This document shows positions 17,301 to 25,035 of a DNA stretch of 52,768 nucleotides, one piece after another (within the stretch, counting starts at the first letter, position 1; the number at the start of each line of letters is the position of its first letter). Under the pieces are notes generated by a model that made no database searches, was not told the origin of the DNA, and worked only from the letters and a program-made list of their open reading frames with translations. Position numbers and translations under genes: made by a program. The DNA lies in the NCBI GenBank assembly GCA_002448305.1, contig DJWY01000012.1, positions 2,956 to 55,723 on the forward strand, written 5' to 3'. This DNA is from Selenomonadales bacterium UBA7018. GTDB lineage: Bacteria > Bacillota > Negativicutes > Selenomonadales > Selenomonadaceae.

Positions 17301-20300
17301 CTATGAAACTCACCATAACTCGCGACGGACAAACGATTTTTGAAAACAAAATAGCTATTGACGGCGTAGTAGGCTTGGGCACCAATACGCAAGAAATTTC
17401 TTTGAAAAAAGGCACAGTGGTGACGCTCACGCAAGGCGAAAACGCAATGGAAATAACCGCGCTTGAAGACGCAGGCGGGCAAATTAGTTTCATTGAGGGC
17501 GGCATTCGCTTTGCTCCCAACTCCGACGACGGCGCACTTGAATTAAATTTCGTCACAACCGAGCGCAAAGCAAATTTAAATATCACCGGCGCAATTATCT
17601 TGGACGAAGAAGGCAAAATTACTTTAGAAGACGGCACTCAAATAAATCTCGATTGGGAAGACGGCACCAATCTCAAAATGACTTCGCACGGCTCGAACGG
17701 CTCCATTGGTCTTAGTGAAAAGGGAATTCAAATCACTTCCGAAGACGAAAACCTTGACATTGACTTGACGCTCCCAACCGGCGTGCAAACGCATTTAAGC
17801 GGCATAAAAGGAACGATTTATTACAACGCAGGCAAAGTTTCATTCGAGGAAAATGCTAAGATAACCGCAACGACTACGCTAGGCGGGCAACCGGTTTTAA
17901 TGACGCTTGAAACAATCGGCGGCACCGGACATATTTCCTTTGCTGATAATGGCGTCATTTATTCGGCGGACACGGGCGCAATGCGAATCACTTGGTCACG
18001 CGACGGCTTGGAAAGCACATTTACTGTCAACAGCGGCACGATTCAAATTGGGCATGGGCTTTTCAAACTCGCGGAAGGCACCGACCTTGCAACCGACTTG
18101 AAAAATTTTGTTCCCGCGCTGTACTTCACGACGAGCGACGCCGGCACTTACATAATCAACGGACAGACGATAACGACTTCCGCCGAAAATATTCCAATGA
18201 CTGCGACTGATGATTATATGACGTTCACGACTAGCGACGACGTTGTTACTTATGACGGAATGACATTCGCTGGCGCGGGCAAAGTTAGCCTCACTCCAAA
18301 TAGCGTAGTATTAGGCGCGGGCGTCGAGGCGGAAGGCTTTGGCAAAGATAAATCATTCGTGTTGGCGGAAGCCGGTAACGTGACTGCCGACGCCAGAATT
18401 TTTGAACTTGCAGAAGAAGTTCCGACGGGGCTAACCGTCACGGGTGCGCAGGACGGCTTTATTTTCAGCCGCACGACTACTGAAGAAAGCGAATCGCGCT
18501 TTAGCAATCCCAATCCCGATAACGTTGGCAAAATATTCACGGAAAAATTTATCGCGGCGGGCGACAGCTCCTATCGCATTCAAACAGATTTACTCGGCTT
18601 GCAACAGATTATCGGCATTTCGGGCGATACGACGATTTTGGGTAGCGCGAGCTTTGACGGTGAACCGGAAGAAACTGTATTTGATATCGTCACCAATTCG
18701 GAAGGCGTCTTCACTGTTGGCGAAAAGAAATATATTATAAGCGGCGATAGTAGCGTTGCGATAATGGCAGATTTCGAGCCGGATAAATCATATGTGCGTG
18801 GCTTTAAGGATTTAAGCGGGATAGCAAGCGGCGATTTCAACGAACACTCGGTAACAGTCAACGGCGGCATTCCCATTAGCGTAAAGGGCGGAAAGATAGT
18901 TGATATTGTCGCCGACGAAAACGGGCAAGAAGTTTTCGGGATTAGAGACGGCGAAAGTTTGGTTGCGTCATTGGCGGGAAATTACACCGTCGACATAAGG
19001 GCTATCGAGCTAATTGAAGACGTTCCGAAGGGCATAACGATTGAGGGCACAGCCGGCGGCGATTTTAAAATCGGAAGTACAAGAGATAGCGGCGAAGTTT
19101 TAGTGGAAAATTTCAGAGCGACGGGCGGCGATTATGCCTACAGCTTGCAAATAAGCACTTTAGGTTTGGAAAAAGTTCTGGGCGTTTCCGACGGCACGAC
19201 GATTAAGGGCGGCGCGGACATCGACGGCGAAACTATAGAGCAAGACTTTGACATTATAACCAAGACGGAAGGCGCATTCACTTTCGGCGAGCGCACTTAC
19301 AATATCAACGGCGATTCAAGCGTTAGTATAACGGCGGCTTTCAATTTAGATGAGGGCTATGCCTACAGCTTCGACGGTTTAAGCGGCACGGTCAGCGGCA
19401 ATTTCAACGACGGCGATTTTTCGGTTAATGGCGGCGAATCCATTCTGATAAATGGCGACAGTTCGATTGATTTAGTCGCGGGTGCAAACGGAATAGAACT
19501 TTTCAACGTCAGCGGCGGTGCTTCTTTAATAGAAATGGGCGGCGTCTCGAAAGTGCACACAGACACCGAAGGCACTTTCACTTTCGGCAACGGCGACGGC
19601 GATACCGTTGCAATCACGATTCAAGGCGACGACAATGTAACTTTTGAACTCAACGACGCGCAATATGTCAAGAGCATAACGAATATCGAAGGCGACATTT
19701 TCTTTAGCGAAACGAATGCTTCTTTGTCTATAAACGGCATAAGCGGGACATTTAGCGGCGAATTTTCTTCGATTGGTGCATACAGTAGCGCACTTTATAT
19801 TCACGACGCGCAAGACGGTAGCGGGCTTGTCACCAGCGACGAAGATAAAGTTTGGCTACAACTGCGCGGCGGCTCCTTTGCTCTGAACGATAACGGCTTG
19901 ACTTTGACCAATGACGCCGACGGCATTTGGCTTCGCGAAAAGGAAGTTGTCGGGCTAGATGAGGGCGCAAGCTTGCAAGTCAGCGAGGCGGGCACTTATA
20001 CTGTCAATGAAACTGTGCTTAGTGTAAAGGCAGATGATATTATCGTTGGGCTGAAGGATAGCGCGTACATTTACGACCCGAATAACCCGCTGATAACGAA
20101 GAACACGCCGACAGCGGAAATTATTCAGCAGATAACCGGCGGCGATTCGTCAATAAATACTGTAGTTGCGAGCGGCAGGGAAAATCTTTCGCTCAAGGGC
20201 GGCGATTTAGTTATCGTCGAAAATACGCCCGCGCAAGTGAGCATAACGGCGAGCAAGGGCAATGATACTATCGCGAGCAAGGGCGGAAATGTTCACATAA

Positions 20301-21973
20301 AATTGAACGGCACGGGCAAAACCGACCTTTTCGCGCTCGACGGCAGAATTACTCTTGAAGGCTACTCCGACGCGACGGGCACGGGCTTTGGCACGAATTA
20401 CAGCGACATTTTAACGGCGATTAATAACGACGCGATTGACTTCGACAAAGGCAAGCTTACGATTGATTCAGCGGTCGTCACCTTCGATAAGGACAGCGAG
20501 TTAATTAATTTCTACGACGCGGCGGGCGAACTGCAAAAAGTTGGCTATGCCGCCGGCGATGAATCACTTAACGCGAGCAAGCAAAAGGCTGATTTAATTC
20601 TCTTTGCTGAAAAATATTCTACGCTTGAGGGCGGAAGCGGTTCCGATACGATATTTGCAGACGCGGGCAGTTATGTCGACGCGGGCGCAGGGAAAAATTA
20701 TATAGAAATTAAAAAAGTGCGCGGCACCAATGACGACGGCACAACGATAGCGATACGCAACGGCAAAGCGACTGTCGCGAATTTCACTGCGGGCTTTGAC
20801 GACACTAGCGACCGTATCTTTTTCGGCGTCAATGATGCTGTCGATTTCAAATTTGACGGCAACGACCTAAAAGTTTACAACGGCAATGAAGTGCGCGGCG
20901 TTTTGTCCAATGTAGCGAGCGGCGCGGATTTCGTGAACATTTTGACGGCAGATAACAATTCCGCTCCGAAAGTAGCTGTGGCGCAGGAAAATGCGGTTAT
21001 CGCGGTTGAAAATGAAATTGCTGACCTTTACGTCGGCGAAAAATCCGGCGTCGACTTCACCAATTACGCAGAAAATCTTTTTGTCAATCTCGGTTCGGAA
21101 AATTTGAGCGTAGGCGGCGGCGAAATTATTTTTGTCGGCATAAATCAAATCACGGTAGGCGGCGGGCTGAATACTTTGATTAGTTCTTCAGTCAATGAGA
21201 CTTTGACAGGCAACGGCACGACGGAATATATTTTCGACAAGGACAGCGGGCGCGACGTTATCCAGAACTTCAACTTCGAGGAAGATAAAATTAATGTCGG
21301 GACAAATGCCGTTACTGACGTTCGGATAAATAATGCGGGCGGCGTGCGCATGGAAATTGGCGGCTCGGCTGTGTTGACGCTAGCAGACGCGCAAGGCAAG
21401 AATTTCAAGATAAATAATCTCGTGGCGAAGGCTGATAAAAATCTAACGTATGACGACGAGGCAAATTATTTCGTAGCGACGACGCAAAATGCAACGCTAT
21501 CAGTTGGCGCGGATATTAGCGACGCTAAGATTTGGCTTGACGGTTCGCAAGGAAAAACTTTTGTTGGCGACATAAGGACGCTTGACGCGAGCAACTCCAC
21601 CGTTAAAGCTGAATTGGCTGGCAATGACCTTGACAACAAAATATTTGCCGGAAAGGGCGACGCGAGCTTATGGGGCGGCAACGGCGGCGATGATTTACTT
21701 GTTGGCGGCGCGGGCAAAAATACTTTCTACTACACGACCGGCAACGGCTCCGACACGATAAGCGGCGCGAATGCGGGCGACGTTGTTTATTTGACGCAAG
21801 TCAGCCTCGACCAAATTTCCAGCGCAAGCGTCACGAATAACATTGCGACGATTAATTTCGTGGACGGCGGGCAACTCACAATCAACGACGCGGCGAACTG
21901 CAATTTTGTACTTACGCAGGGCGACCAATCGCAAACTTATGGAGTTAGCGAAAATAGTTTCGTTGCAAAATAA
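14342..21973 (+). CDS. Giant repetitive beta-rich protein with C-terminal RTX-like calcium-binding motifs
   Basis: The 2543-residue protein has no N-terminal signal peptide or membrane segment. Residues ~150-1200 are built of imperfect modules of about 85-95 residues. Each module runs through a DGxLN-type strand, a TGG or SGS turn, an xxGTxxxL strand, and a SISLGADGLTF-like strand before a P-rich loop. Residues ~1330-1720 contain two longer (~180-residue) repeats with FDIVTNSEG or FDIITKTEG and NGGxxI turns. The C-terminus has RTX-like glycine/aspartate turns (GGSGSDTIFADAG, GGNGGDDLLVGGAGKNTF). This suggests calcium-dependent folding after type I secretion, which is an inference because no transporter is in the window. 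A surface adhesin or layer role is plausible. The start follows AAGGGG. A heptamer repeat is read in frame at 15362-15396. Confidence 0.8.
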   Translation: MDTVTINKGESQIYDGVTYTAISNAVLNLDDDGKVSGLASGIVQATIAGAQNSPVVTFDATNEAINFTATSDGEIITSKMVLPLEIISGEFTFNGSTLGISAGSKLAIVNTNGDYSLRNEDFYEYGATYSFNNTSTIINSQHTISQFSLTNGTDTRTLNLEAFGTVINKFTERGFTLVAGSREVMHIGDYTLTARAIETAGLNISLGANGVTLVPNKNDGALNIVLSRGDVEIISGDLECTSGSITFGFDKAVTLAENTSFNFTWNDYVTSITTTAEATTDIALTDTGLSFTPHDGDGALNILITREGTPIFGGELNVTGGTISFDSTTQKISFTEGTKIQLGIGNQELGIEVVGGNASIKVEADGSGNFSITPDENDGSLDVTFKKDGEITFQNNLSVTGSMIFNPLTNLLTLKDGTIVSLAFKDYTLTATAQGDAASTISMSADGIFIMPQEGDGTLNLTLTGTSSGSLSANIEVLSGGFLFGLDGALTVTKGTELKIDFGDGYIINFKATDAAGGSISLGADGLTFAPKSEDGGLQLSITKNRQTRSASLDVTGSVTYKLDGSISLTKGTVVRNVFDSGNILTITANTDASGSINFNPQTGLTIAPTTADALNVVLTKGNLDTVISSINGIINYRGGIVTASDGTTANMRVHDTWEIKFSTEGGTASIQLTDDRTIYTAGEGATFAVDYLNGMTTAIQNGSYANVYDENIGDGVLRISEGATLRSNDHDFVFTLEKAGNYTLNGMKVTTTKDNVEVMLPDYDTVTFGQGAEIKLATKFIDKTLEATVTARQGQGSVTLDKDGKITCDATSGTLQITSGLEEIFGKSVLADTFDISGGTITFDSTNNKISCAAGSTLTLAQSGQIITLTTSKDISATYKVEDEIYYLMLDDSARAKVSITRDGQKVLAGEMEMGGVFSYRPETGTFGLTGANSSHGDGTNTFFQFAIEGQKSTSRLETNDTTIVFIPTLTGDKYEINFPNERKHAMKLTITRDGQTIFENKIAIDGVVGLGTNTQEISLKKGTVVTLTQGENAMEITALEDAGGQISFIEGGIRFAPNSDDGALELNFVTTERKANLNITGAIILDEEGKITLEDGTQINLDWEDGTNLKMTSHGSNGSIGLSEKGIQITSEDENLDIDLTLPTGVQTHLSGIKGTIYYNAGKVSFEENAKITATTTLGGQPVLMTLETIGGTGHISFADNGVIYSADTGAMRITWSRDGLESTFTVNSGTIQIGHGLFKLAEGTDLATDLKNFVPALYFTTSDAGTYIINGQTITTSAENIPMTATDDYMTFTTSDDVVTYDGMTFAGAGKVSLTPNSVVLGAGVEAEGFGKDKSFVLAEAGNVTADARIFELAEEVPTGLTVTGAQDGFIFSRTTTEESESRFSNPNPDNVGKIFTEKFIAAGDSSYRIQTDLLGLQQIIGISGDTTILGSASFDGEPEETVFDIVTNSEGVFTVGEKKYIISGDSSVAIMADFEPDKSYVRGFKDLSGIASGDFNEHSVTVNGGIPISVKGGKIVDIVADENGQEVFGIRDGESLVASLAGNYTVDIRAIELIEDVPKGITIEGTAGGDFKIGSTRDSGEVLVENFRATGGDYAYSLQISTLGLEKVLGVSDGTTIKGGADIDGETIEQDFDIITKTEGAFTFGERTYNINGDSSVSITAAFNLDEGYAYSFDGLSGTVSGNFNDGDFSVNGGESILINGDSSIDLVAGANGIELFNVSGGASLIEMGGVSKVHTDTEGTFTFGNGDGDTVAITIQGDDNVTFELNDAQYVKSITNIEGDIFFSETNASLSINGISGTFSGEFSSIGAYSSALYIHDAQDGSGLVTSDEDKVWLQLRGGSFALNDNGLTLTNDADGIWLREKEVVGLDEGASLQVSEAGTYTVNETVLSVKADDIIVGLKDSAYIYDPNNPLITKNTPTAEIIQQITGGDSSINTVVASGRENLSLKGGDLVIVENTPAQVSITASKGNDTIASKGGNVHIKLNGTGKTDLFALDGRITLEGYSDATGTGFGTNYSDILTAINNDAIDFDKGKLTIDSAVVTFDKDSELINFYDAAGELQKVGYAAGDESLNASKQKADLILFAEKYSTLEGGSGSDTIFADAGSYVDAGAGKNYIEIKKVRGTNDDGTTIAIRNGKATVANFTAGFDDTSDRIFFGVNDAVDFKFDGNDLKVYNGNEVRGVLSNVASGADFVNILTADNNSAPKVAVAQENAVIAVENEIADLYVGEKSGVDFTNYAENLFVNLGSENLSVGGGEIIFVGINQITVGGGLNTLISSSVNETLTGNGTTEYIFDKDSGRDVIQNFNFEEDKINVGTNAVTDVRINNAGGVRMEIGGSAVLTLADAQGKNFKINNLVAKADKNLTYDDEANYFVATTQNATLSVGADISDAKIWLDGSQGKTFVGDIRTLDASNSTVKAELAGNDLDNKIFAGKGDASLWGGNGGDDLLVGGAGKNTFYYTTGNGSDTISGANAGDVVYLTQVSLDQISSASVTNNIATINFVDGGQLTINDAANCNFVLTQGDQSQTYGVSENSFVAK
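15362..15396 (+). repeat. Heptameric ATTAGGA-type repeat inside the giant gene
   Basis: CAATTAGGAATTGGGAATCA and onward carries four to five heptamer units and is translated as QLGIGNQELGIE without breaking the frame. It falls in a turn between two beta modules. Confidence 0.85.
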
Positions 21974-22026
21974 ATGTCAGGGCTTTTTTACAGGAATTTA
22001 TTTCTAAACGTTAGAAGGTGAAATTC

Positions 22027-23682
22027 TTGGCTGAAACTTTGAAGCACAGAAAAATTCTCGATGATTTATTCAATGCTTGCACGATAATAGGGCGCGGAAA
22101 TTACGTTAGAGTTTACGACGTGAAGGAAAATATATTTAGGTTTAGTCCTGCCGCCGTTGAGCTTTTCGGCTTAGAGGGCGAATATATTTCCGGCGATAAA
22201 ATTCACTGGGAAGATTTTATTCACCCCGAAGACCGGTTCGCTTATACGCGCATGAAAAAATTTTTGCTTTCGGGCGAAACGAGCGGACATGATTTAAGTT
22301 ACCGCACGCGACTAAAGGACGGCTCGTATGCTATTCTGCGCCATATTGGCTCGACGATATTTGACGCGGACGGCAAGCCCGAAATTATCGGCGGGATAAT
22401 GATTAACGAGGGCTTAACGGAGACGATAGACCTTGTGACGATGTTGCCGAATCAATATGGCTTTTTCCGCGACCTGATAGCGGCGATAGAGCTAAAGCGG
22501 AATTGCGTAGCGGTATTGTGCGGGATAAATCGCATGACGAACATTAACGACGAACACGGCTATTCTTTTGGCAATGCGGTTTTACAGCAAGCGGGCTGGC
22601 TCCTTCAAGAGGCGGTCGGGCAAGAGGGCACAGTTTATCGCATGGAAGGCGCGAAGTTTGCATTTTTAAGCGAAAGTTTATCGCCGGAAGAAGTCGCCGT
22701 TCGATATGAAAAACTTCGCCGCGCCGCGCAGGCGGGCTTACCTGTGGAAAATGTTCGCCAAGTTTTATCGATAAATGGCGGCATGATTTACTTTGAGGGC
22801 GGCTCGGCTGATGAGCGCACGATTTTTGCCAGTCTGAATTTTGTTTATAACGAATCGAAATTTTATCACAATGGCAAGCTAGTTAATTACAACGGGGCAA
22901 TCGGTTTGAATACGCATGAATCATTAGAACTGCTTGCCGAAGTTCGCGACTGCATTTTAATGGACTGTGAAAATTTTTCTCTGCGTTATCAACCTGTTTT
23001 CGATTCTAAGACGGAAAAATTGACGGCGATTGAGGCGTTATTATGTTGGCACAGCGAAAGATTTGGTGACGTGCCGCCGTCGGCGTATGTGCCGGTAATT
23101 GAGCGCGATTATTTATTTGAGGAGTTGGGATATTGGATTTTACGCCGCGCAATGGAAGACGGCTTGAAACTTTTGGCGATAAATCCGAATTTAACGCTGA
23201 ACGTAAACATTTCGCCCGCGCAAATTGTCGACGATTTCTTATTTGAAGAGATTGATAAAATTTCAAAGTCGGTAGGATTCCCGCTGAAAAGTCTATGCTT
23301 TGAGCTAACGCAGAGTTGCCGATTGATTGAGCCGGACATATTGCGGCGAATAGTTCGCGCTTTGAAACGCAAGGGCATACGCTGTTTGATTGATGATTTT
23401 GGAAGTGGTGTTGCGTCGATTGACTTTTTGCGCGACCTTGCGCCGAATTTCATTAAGCTTGAGCGCGATTACATTTTGCACATTAAGGACAAGCCTGGCA
23501 ATTTGCAAATTGTTCAGCACTTATCGGAGCTTGCGGTCGATTTAGGAACGAAAGTTTGCTTAAAGGGCGTAGAGGACGCTAAAATTCGCGAGATTATAAA
23601 AGGGTTGCCGGTAACGAACGTGCAAGGCAATTTCTACGCCGAAGCGATTACCCTTGAGGAAGTCATTAAAAATTATCTCTGA
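22027..23682 (+). CDS. PAS-GGDEF-EAL protein with degenerate catalytic motifs
   Basis: The roughly 551-residue cytoplasmic protein has three domains. A PAS fold covers residues ~15-130 (FSPAAVELFGLEGEY, IHPEDRFAY, then IGGIMINEG). A GGDEF domain covers ~140-270, and an EAL domain ~300-550. The GGDEF signature is replaced by MEGAKF, so cyclase activity is unlikely. The EAL domain keeps EALLCW, LNVNIS, DDFGSG and IKLERD, but reads ELTQ for ExTE and LKGVE for AEGVE, so phosphodiesterase activity is doubtful. It may act as a c-di-GMP effector or scaffold (inference). The start is TTG at 22027 behind AGAAGGTG; a GTG inside that site at 22018 is the alternative. Confidence 0.85.
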   Translation: MAETLKHRKILDDLFNACTIIGRGNYVRVYDVKENIFRFSPAAVELFGLEGEYISGDKIHWEDFIHPEDRFAYTRMKKFLLSGETSGHDLSYRTRLKDGSYAILRHIGSTIFDADGKPEIIGGIMINEGLTETIDLVTMLPNQYGFFRDLIAAIELKRNCVAVLCGINRMTNINDEHGYSFGNAVLQQAGWLLQEAVGQEGTVYRMEGAKFAFLSESLSPEEVAVRYEKLRRAAQAGLPVENVRQVLSINGGMIYFEGGSADERTIFASLNFVYNESKFYHNGKLVNYNGAIGLNTHESLELLAEVRDCILMDCENFSLRYQPVFDSKTEKLTAIEALLCWHSERFGDVPPSAYVPVIERDYLFEELGYWILRRAMEDGLKLLAINPNLTLNVNISPAQIVDDFLFEEIDKISKSVGFPLKSLCFELTQSCRLIEPDILRRIVRALKRKGIRCLIDDFGSGVASIDFLRDLAPNFIKLERDYILHIKDKPGNLQIVQHLSELAVDLGTKVCLKGVEDAKIREIIKGLPVTNVQGNFYAEAITLEEVIKNYL

Positions 23683-23697
23683 ACGAAGCATTATAGA

Positions 23698-23732
23698 AAA
23701 AAATTTCCCGCCGACAATGGCGGGATTTTTTT
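23698..23732. terminator. Bidirectional terminator between EAL gene and convergent hypothetical
   Basis: CCCGCC (23707-23712) pairs with GGCGGG (23719-23724) around a six-base loop. T7 follows on the plus strand and an A/T-rich tract lies on the other side. Confidence 0.85.
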
Positions 23733-24408
23733 ATTGCCTGATTGCTGAAAGTTCGCTGACAAGATTTTCTTTGAGCTTAGTTTCCAAATCCTTTAAAGTT
23801 TTGGCGTCGAAAGCGTAACTGATATGCGGTGCGCCATTAATCCGCGTTTCGCCGCTGAATTCGTCGCTATAAATGTTGTAGTACAAAATAAAATCGCTGT
23901 TTATGGCGAAGTCGACGTAATTAATTATAATGAATGAACCGTTAGTGACTTCGACGGGTGCGGCGGGATTTATGAACAGCTCGAAGCCTTCAAGCGTCGC
24001 GGGCAAATTTCGCCCATAATCCCACGAATCAATTTTCTTTTCGAGCAGGAAATTGTTAAGTTTTTTAGTTTGCAAGCCGCGCAGATTTTTTATCACGCTG
24101 TCAAGGTGCGTATCCAGCAGGGCTTGAAAAGTTTTAAAGTCCTCTGTAAAAAAATTGGTTAGGCAAAATTCTGTTAAGCCGATTTTCTGCCGAACTTTAA
24201 ATTCGTTTGTTTCCTCGTGAAAGTAAGTCGTCAAGGCGCAATGAATTTTTTCATCGCTGTAGGTGTAGAAAATAAATTTATCATCATCGGGCGCGAAGAT
24301 TTTTTCCAATGTAAAGCCTTCAATTTCGGCGGGTAGATTCTCTGCGAAATGAATTTCTGTTGCCTGCGCGGCGATTTTGTTTTTAGTTTCGTCTTTCAAA
24401 ATAATCAC
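23731..24408 (-). CDS. Hypothetical protein with two copies of a ~90-residue domain
   Basis: I do not recognise this family. The 225-residue soluble protein contains two similar halves. Residues ~23-112 start NLPAEIEGFTLEKIF and residues ~139-225 start NLPATLEGFELFINP. Both continue through an IFYTYSDE or LYYNIYSDE strand and end in an amphipathic helix (LDTHLDSVIKNLR versus LKENLVSELSAIR). No catalytic or membrane signature is visible. It directly abuts the phosphatase stop; GTG at 24408 or TTG at 24399 (with AGGTG five bases upstream) could be the start. It is probably co-transcribed with the phosphatase. Confidence 0.7.
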   Translation of the reverse strand: MIILKDETKNKIAAQATEIHFAENLPAEIEGFTLEKIFAPDDDKFIFYTYSDEKIHCALTTYFHEETNEFKVRQKIGLTEFCLTNFFTEDFKTFQALLDTHLDSVIKNLRGLQTKKLNNFLLEKKIDSWDYGRNLPATLEGFELFINPAAPVEVTNGSFIIINYVDFAINSDFILYYNIYSDEFSGETRINGAPHISYAFDAKTLKDLETKLKENLVSELSAIRQ

Positions 24409-24870
24409 CTATACATTATGATTTGCCAAAATTTTTTCAAGTAGAGCCTCGCAACCAATCAAACAATCTTTGTAAGTCTCTGCGTAATTGTCAGTATAAT
24501 AAGGGTCAGCAACGTCGCGCCTTTCGCCTGCAAACTCCATTAGCATAGAAATTTTATTATCTGGGTCGCCGCCGCAAATTTTCTCCATATCGAAGACGTT
24601 GGAGCGGTCAAGCCCGATAAGATAATCAAATTTTTTGTAATCGCTTTCAAGCAAAAGTTTGGACGTGCGCCGCGTGAACGGGATATTATTTTTCCTAAGT
24701 TCGTTGGCGGTACCTTTTGAAATGGGCGTCCCTATCGACGGGTGACAGCCTGCCGATTCAATCAGGAAAAATTTTTCGAGACCTGCGCGGGCGATTAAAT
24801 TTTTCATAACGAATTCCGCCATAGGCGAGCGGCAGATATTGCCAAAGCAGACGAAAATAATTTTAGTCAT
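24409..24870 (-). CDS. Low-molecular-weight protein-tyrosine phosphatase
   Basis: The 153-residue protein has the P-loop CFGNICRSPMAE (C-x5-R-S) at residues ~7-18 and the general-acid loop DPYYTDNYAETY near residue 121. Both are diagnostic of LMW-PTP, the same fold as arsenate reductase. The DPYY form and the RSPMAE helix favour a tyrosine phosphatase. Such enzymes often counteract tyrosine kinases that control exopolysaccharide, but no kinase is nearby. ATG at 24870 follows GGAGG by six bases; a TTG upstream lies in that site. Confidence 0.9.
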   Translation of the reverse strand: MTKIIFVCFGNICRSPMAEFVMKNLIARAGLEKFFLIESAGCHPSIGTPISKGTANELRKNNIPFTRRTSKLLLESDYKKFDYLIGLDRSNVFDMEKICGGDPDNKISMLMEFAGERRDVADPYYTDNYAETYKDCLIGCEALLEKILANHNV

Positions 24871-24942
24871 AATGTCCTCCAAGATTTTTGCGCTTACTTT
24901 ACCGCATGTTTAATGACGTGTCAAAAAAATTTTCCCTAAACA

Positions 24943-24971
24943 TTGACGCTTGAATTTTCTAAAAGTATAAT
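24943..24971 (+). promoter_or_regulatory. Strong sigma-A promoter of the sucrose operon
   Basis: TTGACG (24943-24948), a 17-base spacer and TATAAT (24966-24971), 65 bases upstream of the PTS start. Confidence 0.85.
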
Positions 24972-24976
24972 CTAAG

Positions 24977-24989
24977 TGGTTTTTAACCA
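24977..24989 (+). promoter_or_regulatory. Candidate repressor operator at the transcription start
   Basis: TGGTTTTTAACCA is a perfect 5-3-5 palindrome lying at the predicted +1 of the sucrose promoter, where a LacI- or GntR-type sugar repressor would block initiation. No such regulator is encoded in the window. Confidence 0.5.
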
Positions 24990-25035
24990 AAAATTTATAT
25001 TAGGTTTTAAAAAATTCAGGAGGGTGTGGTTTTTT

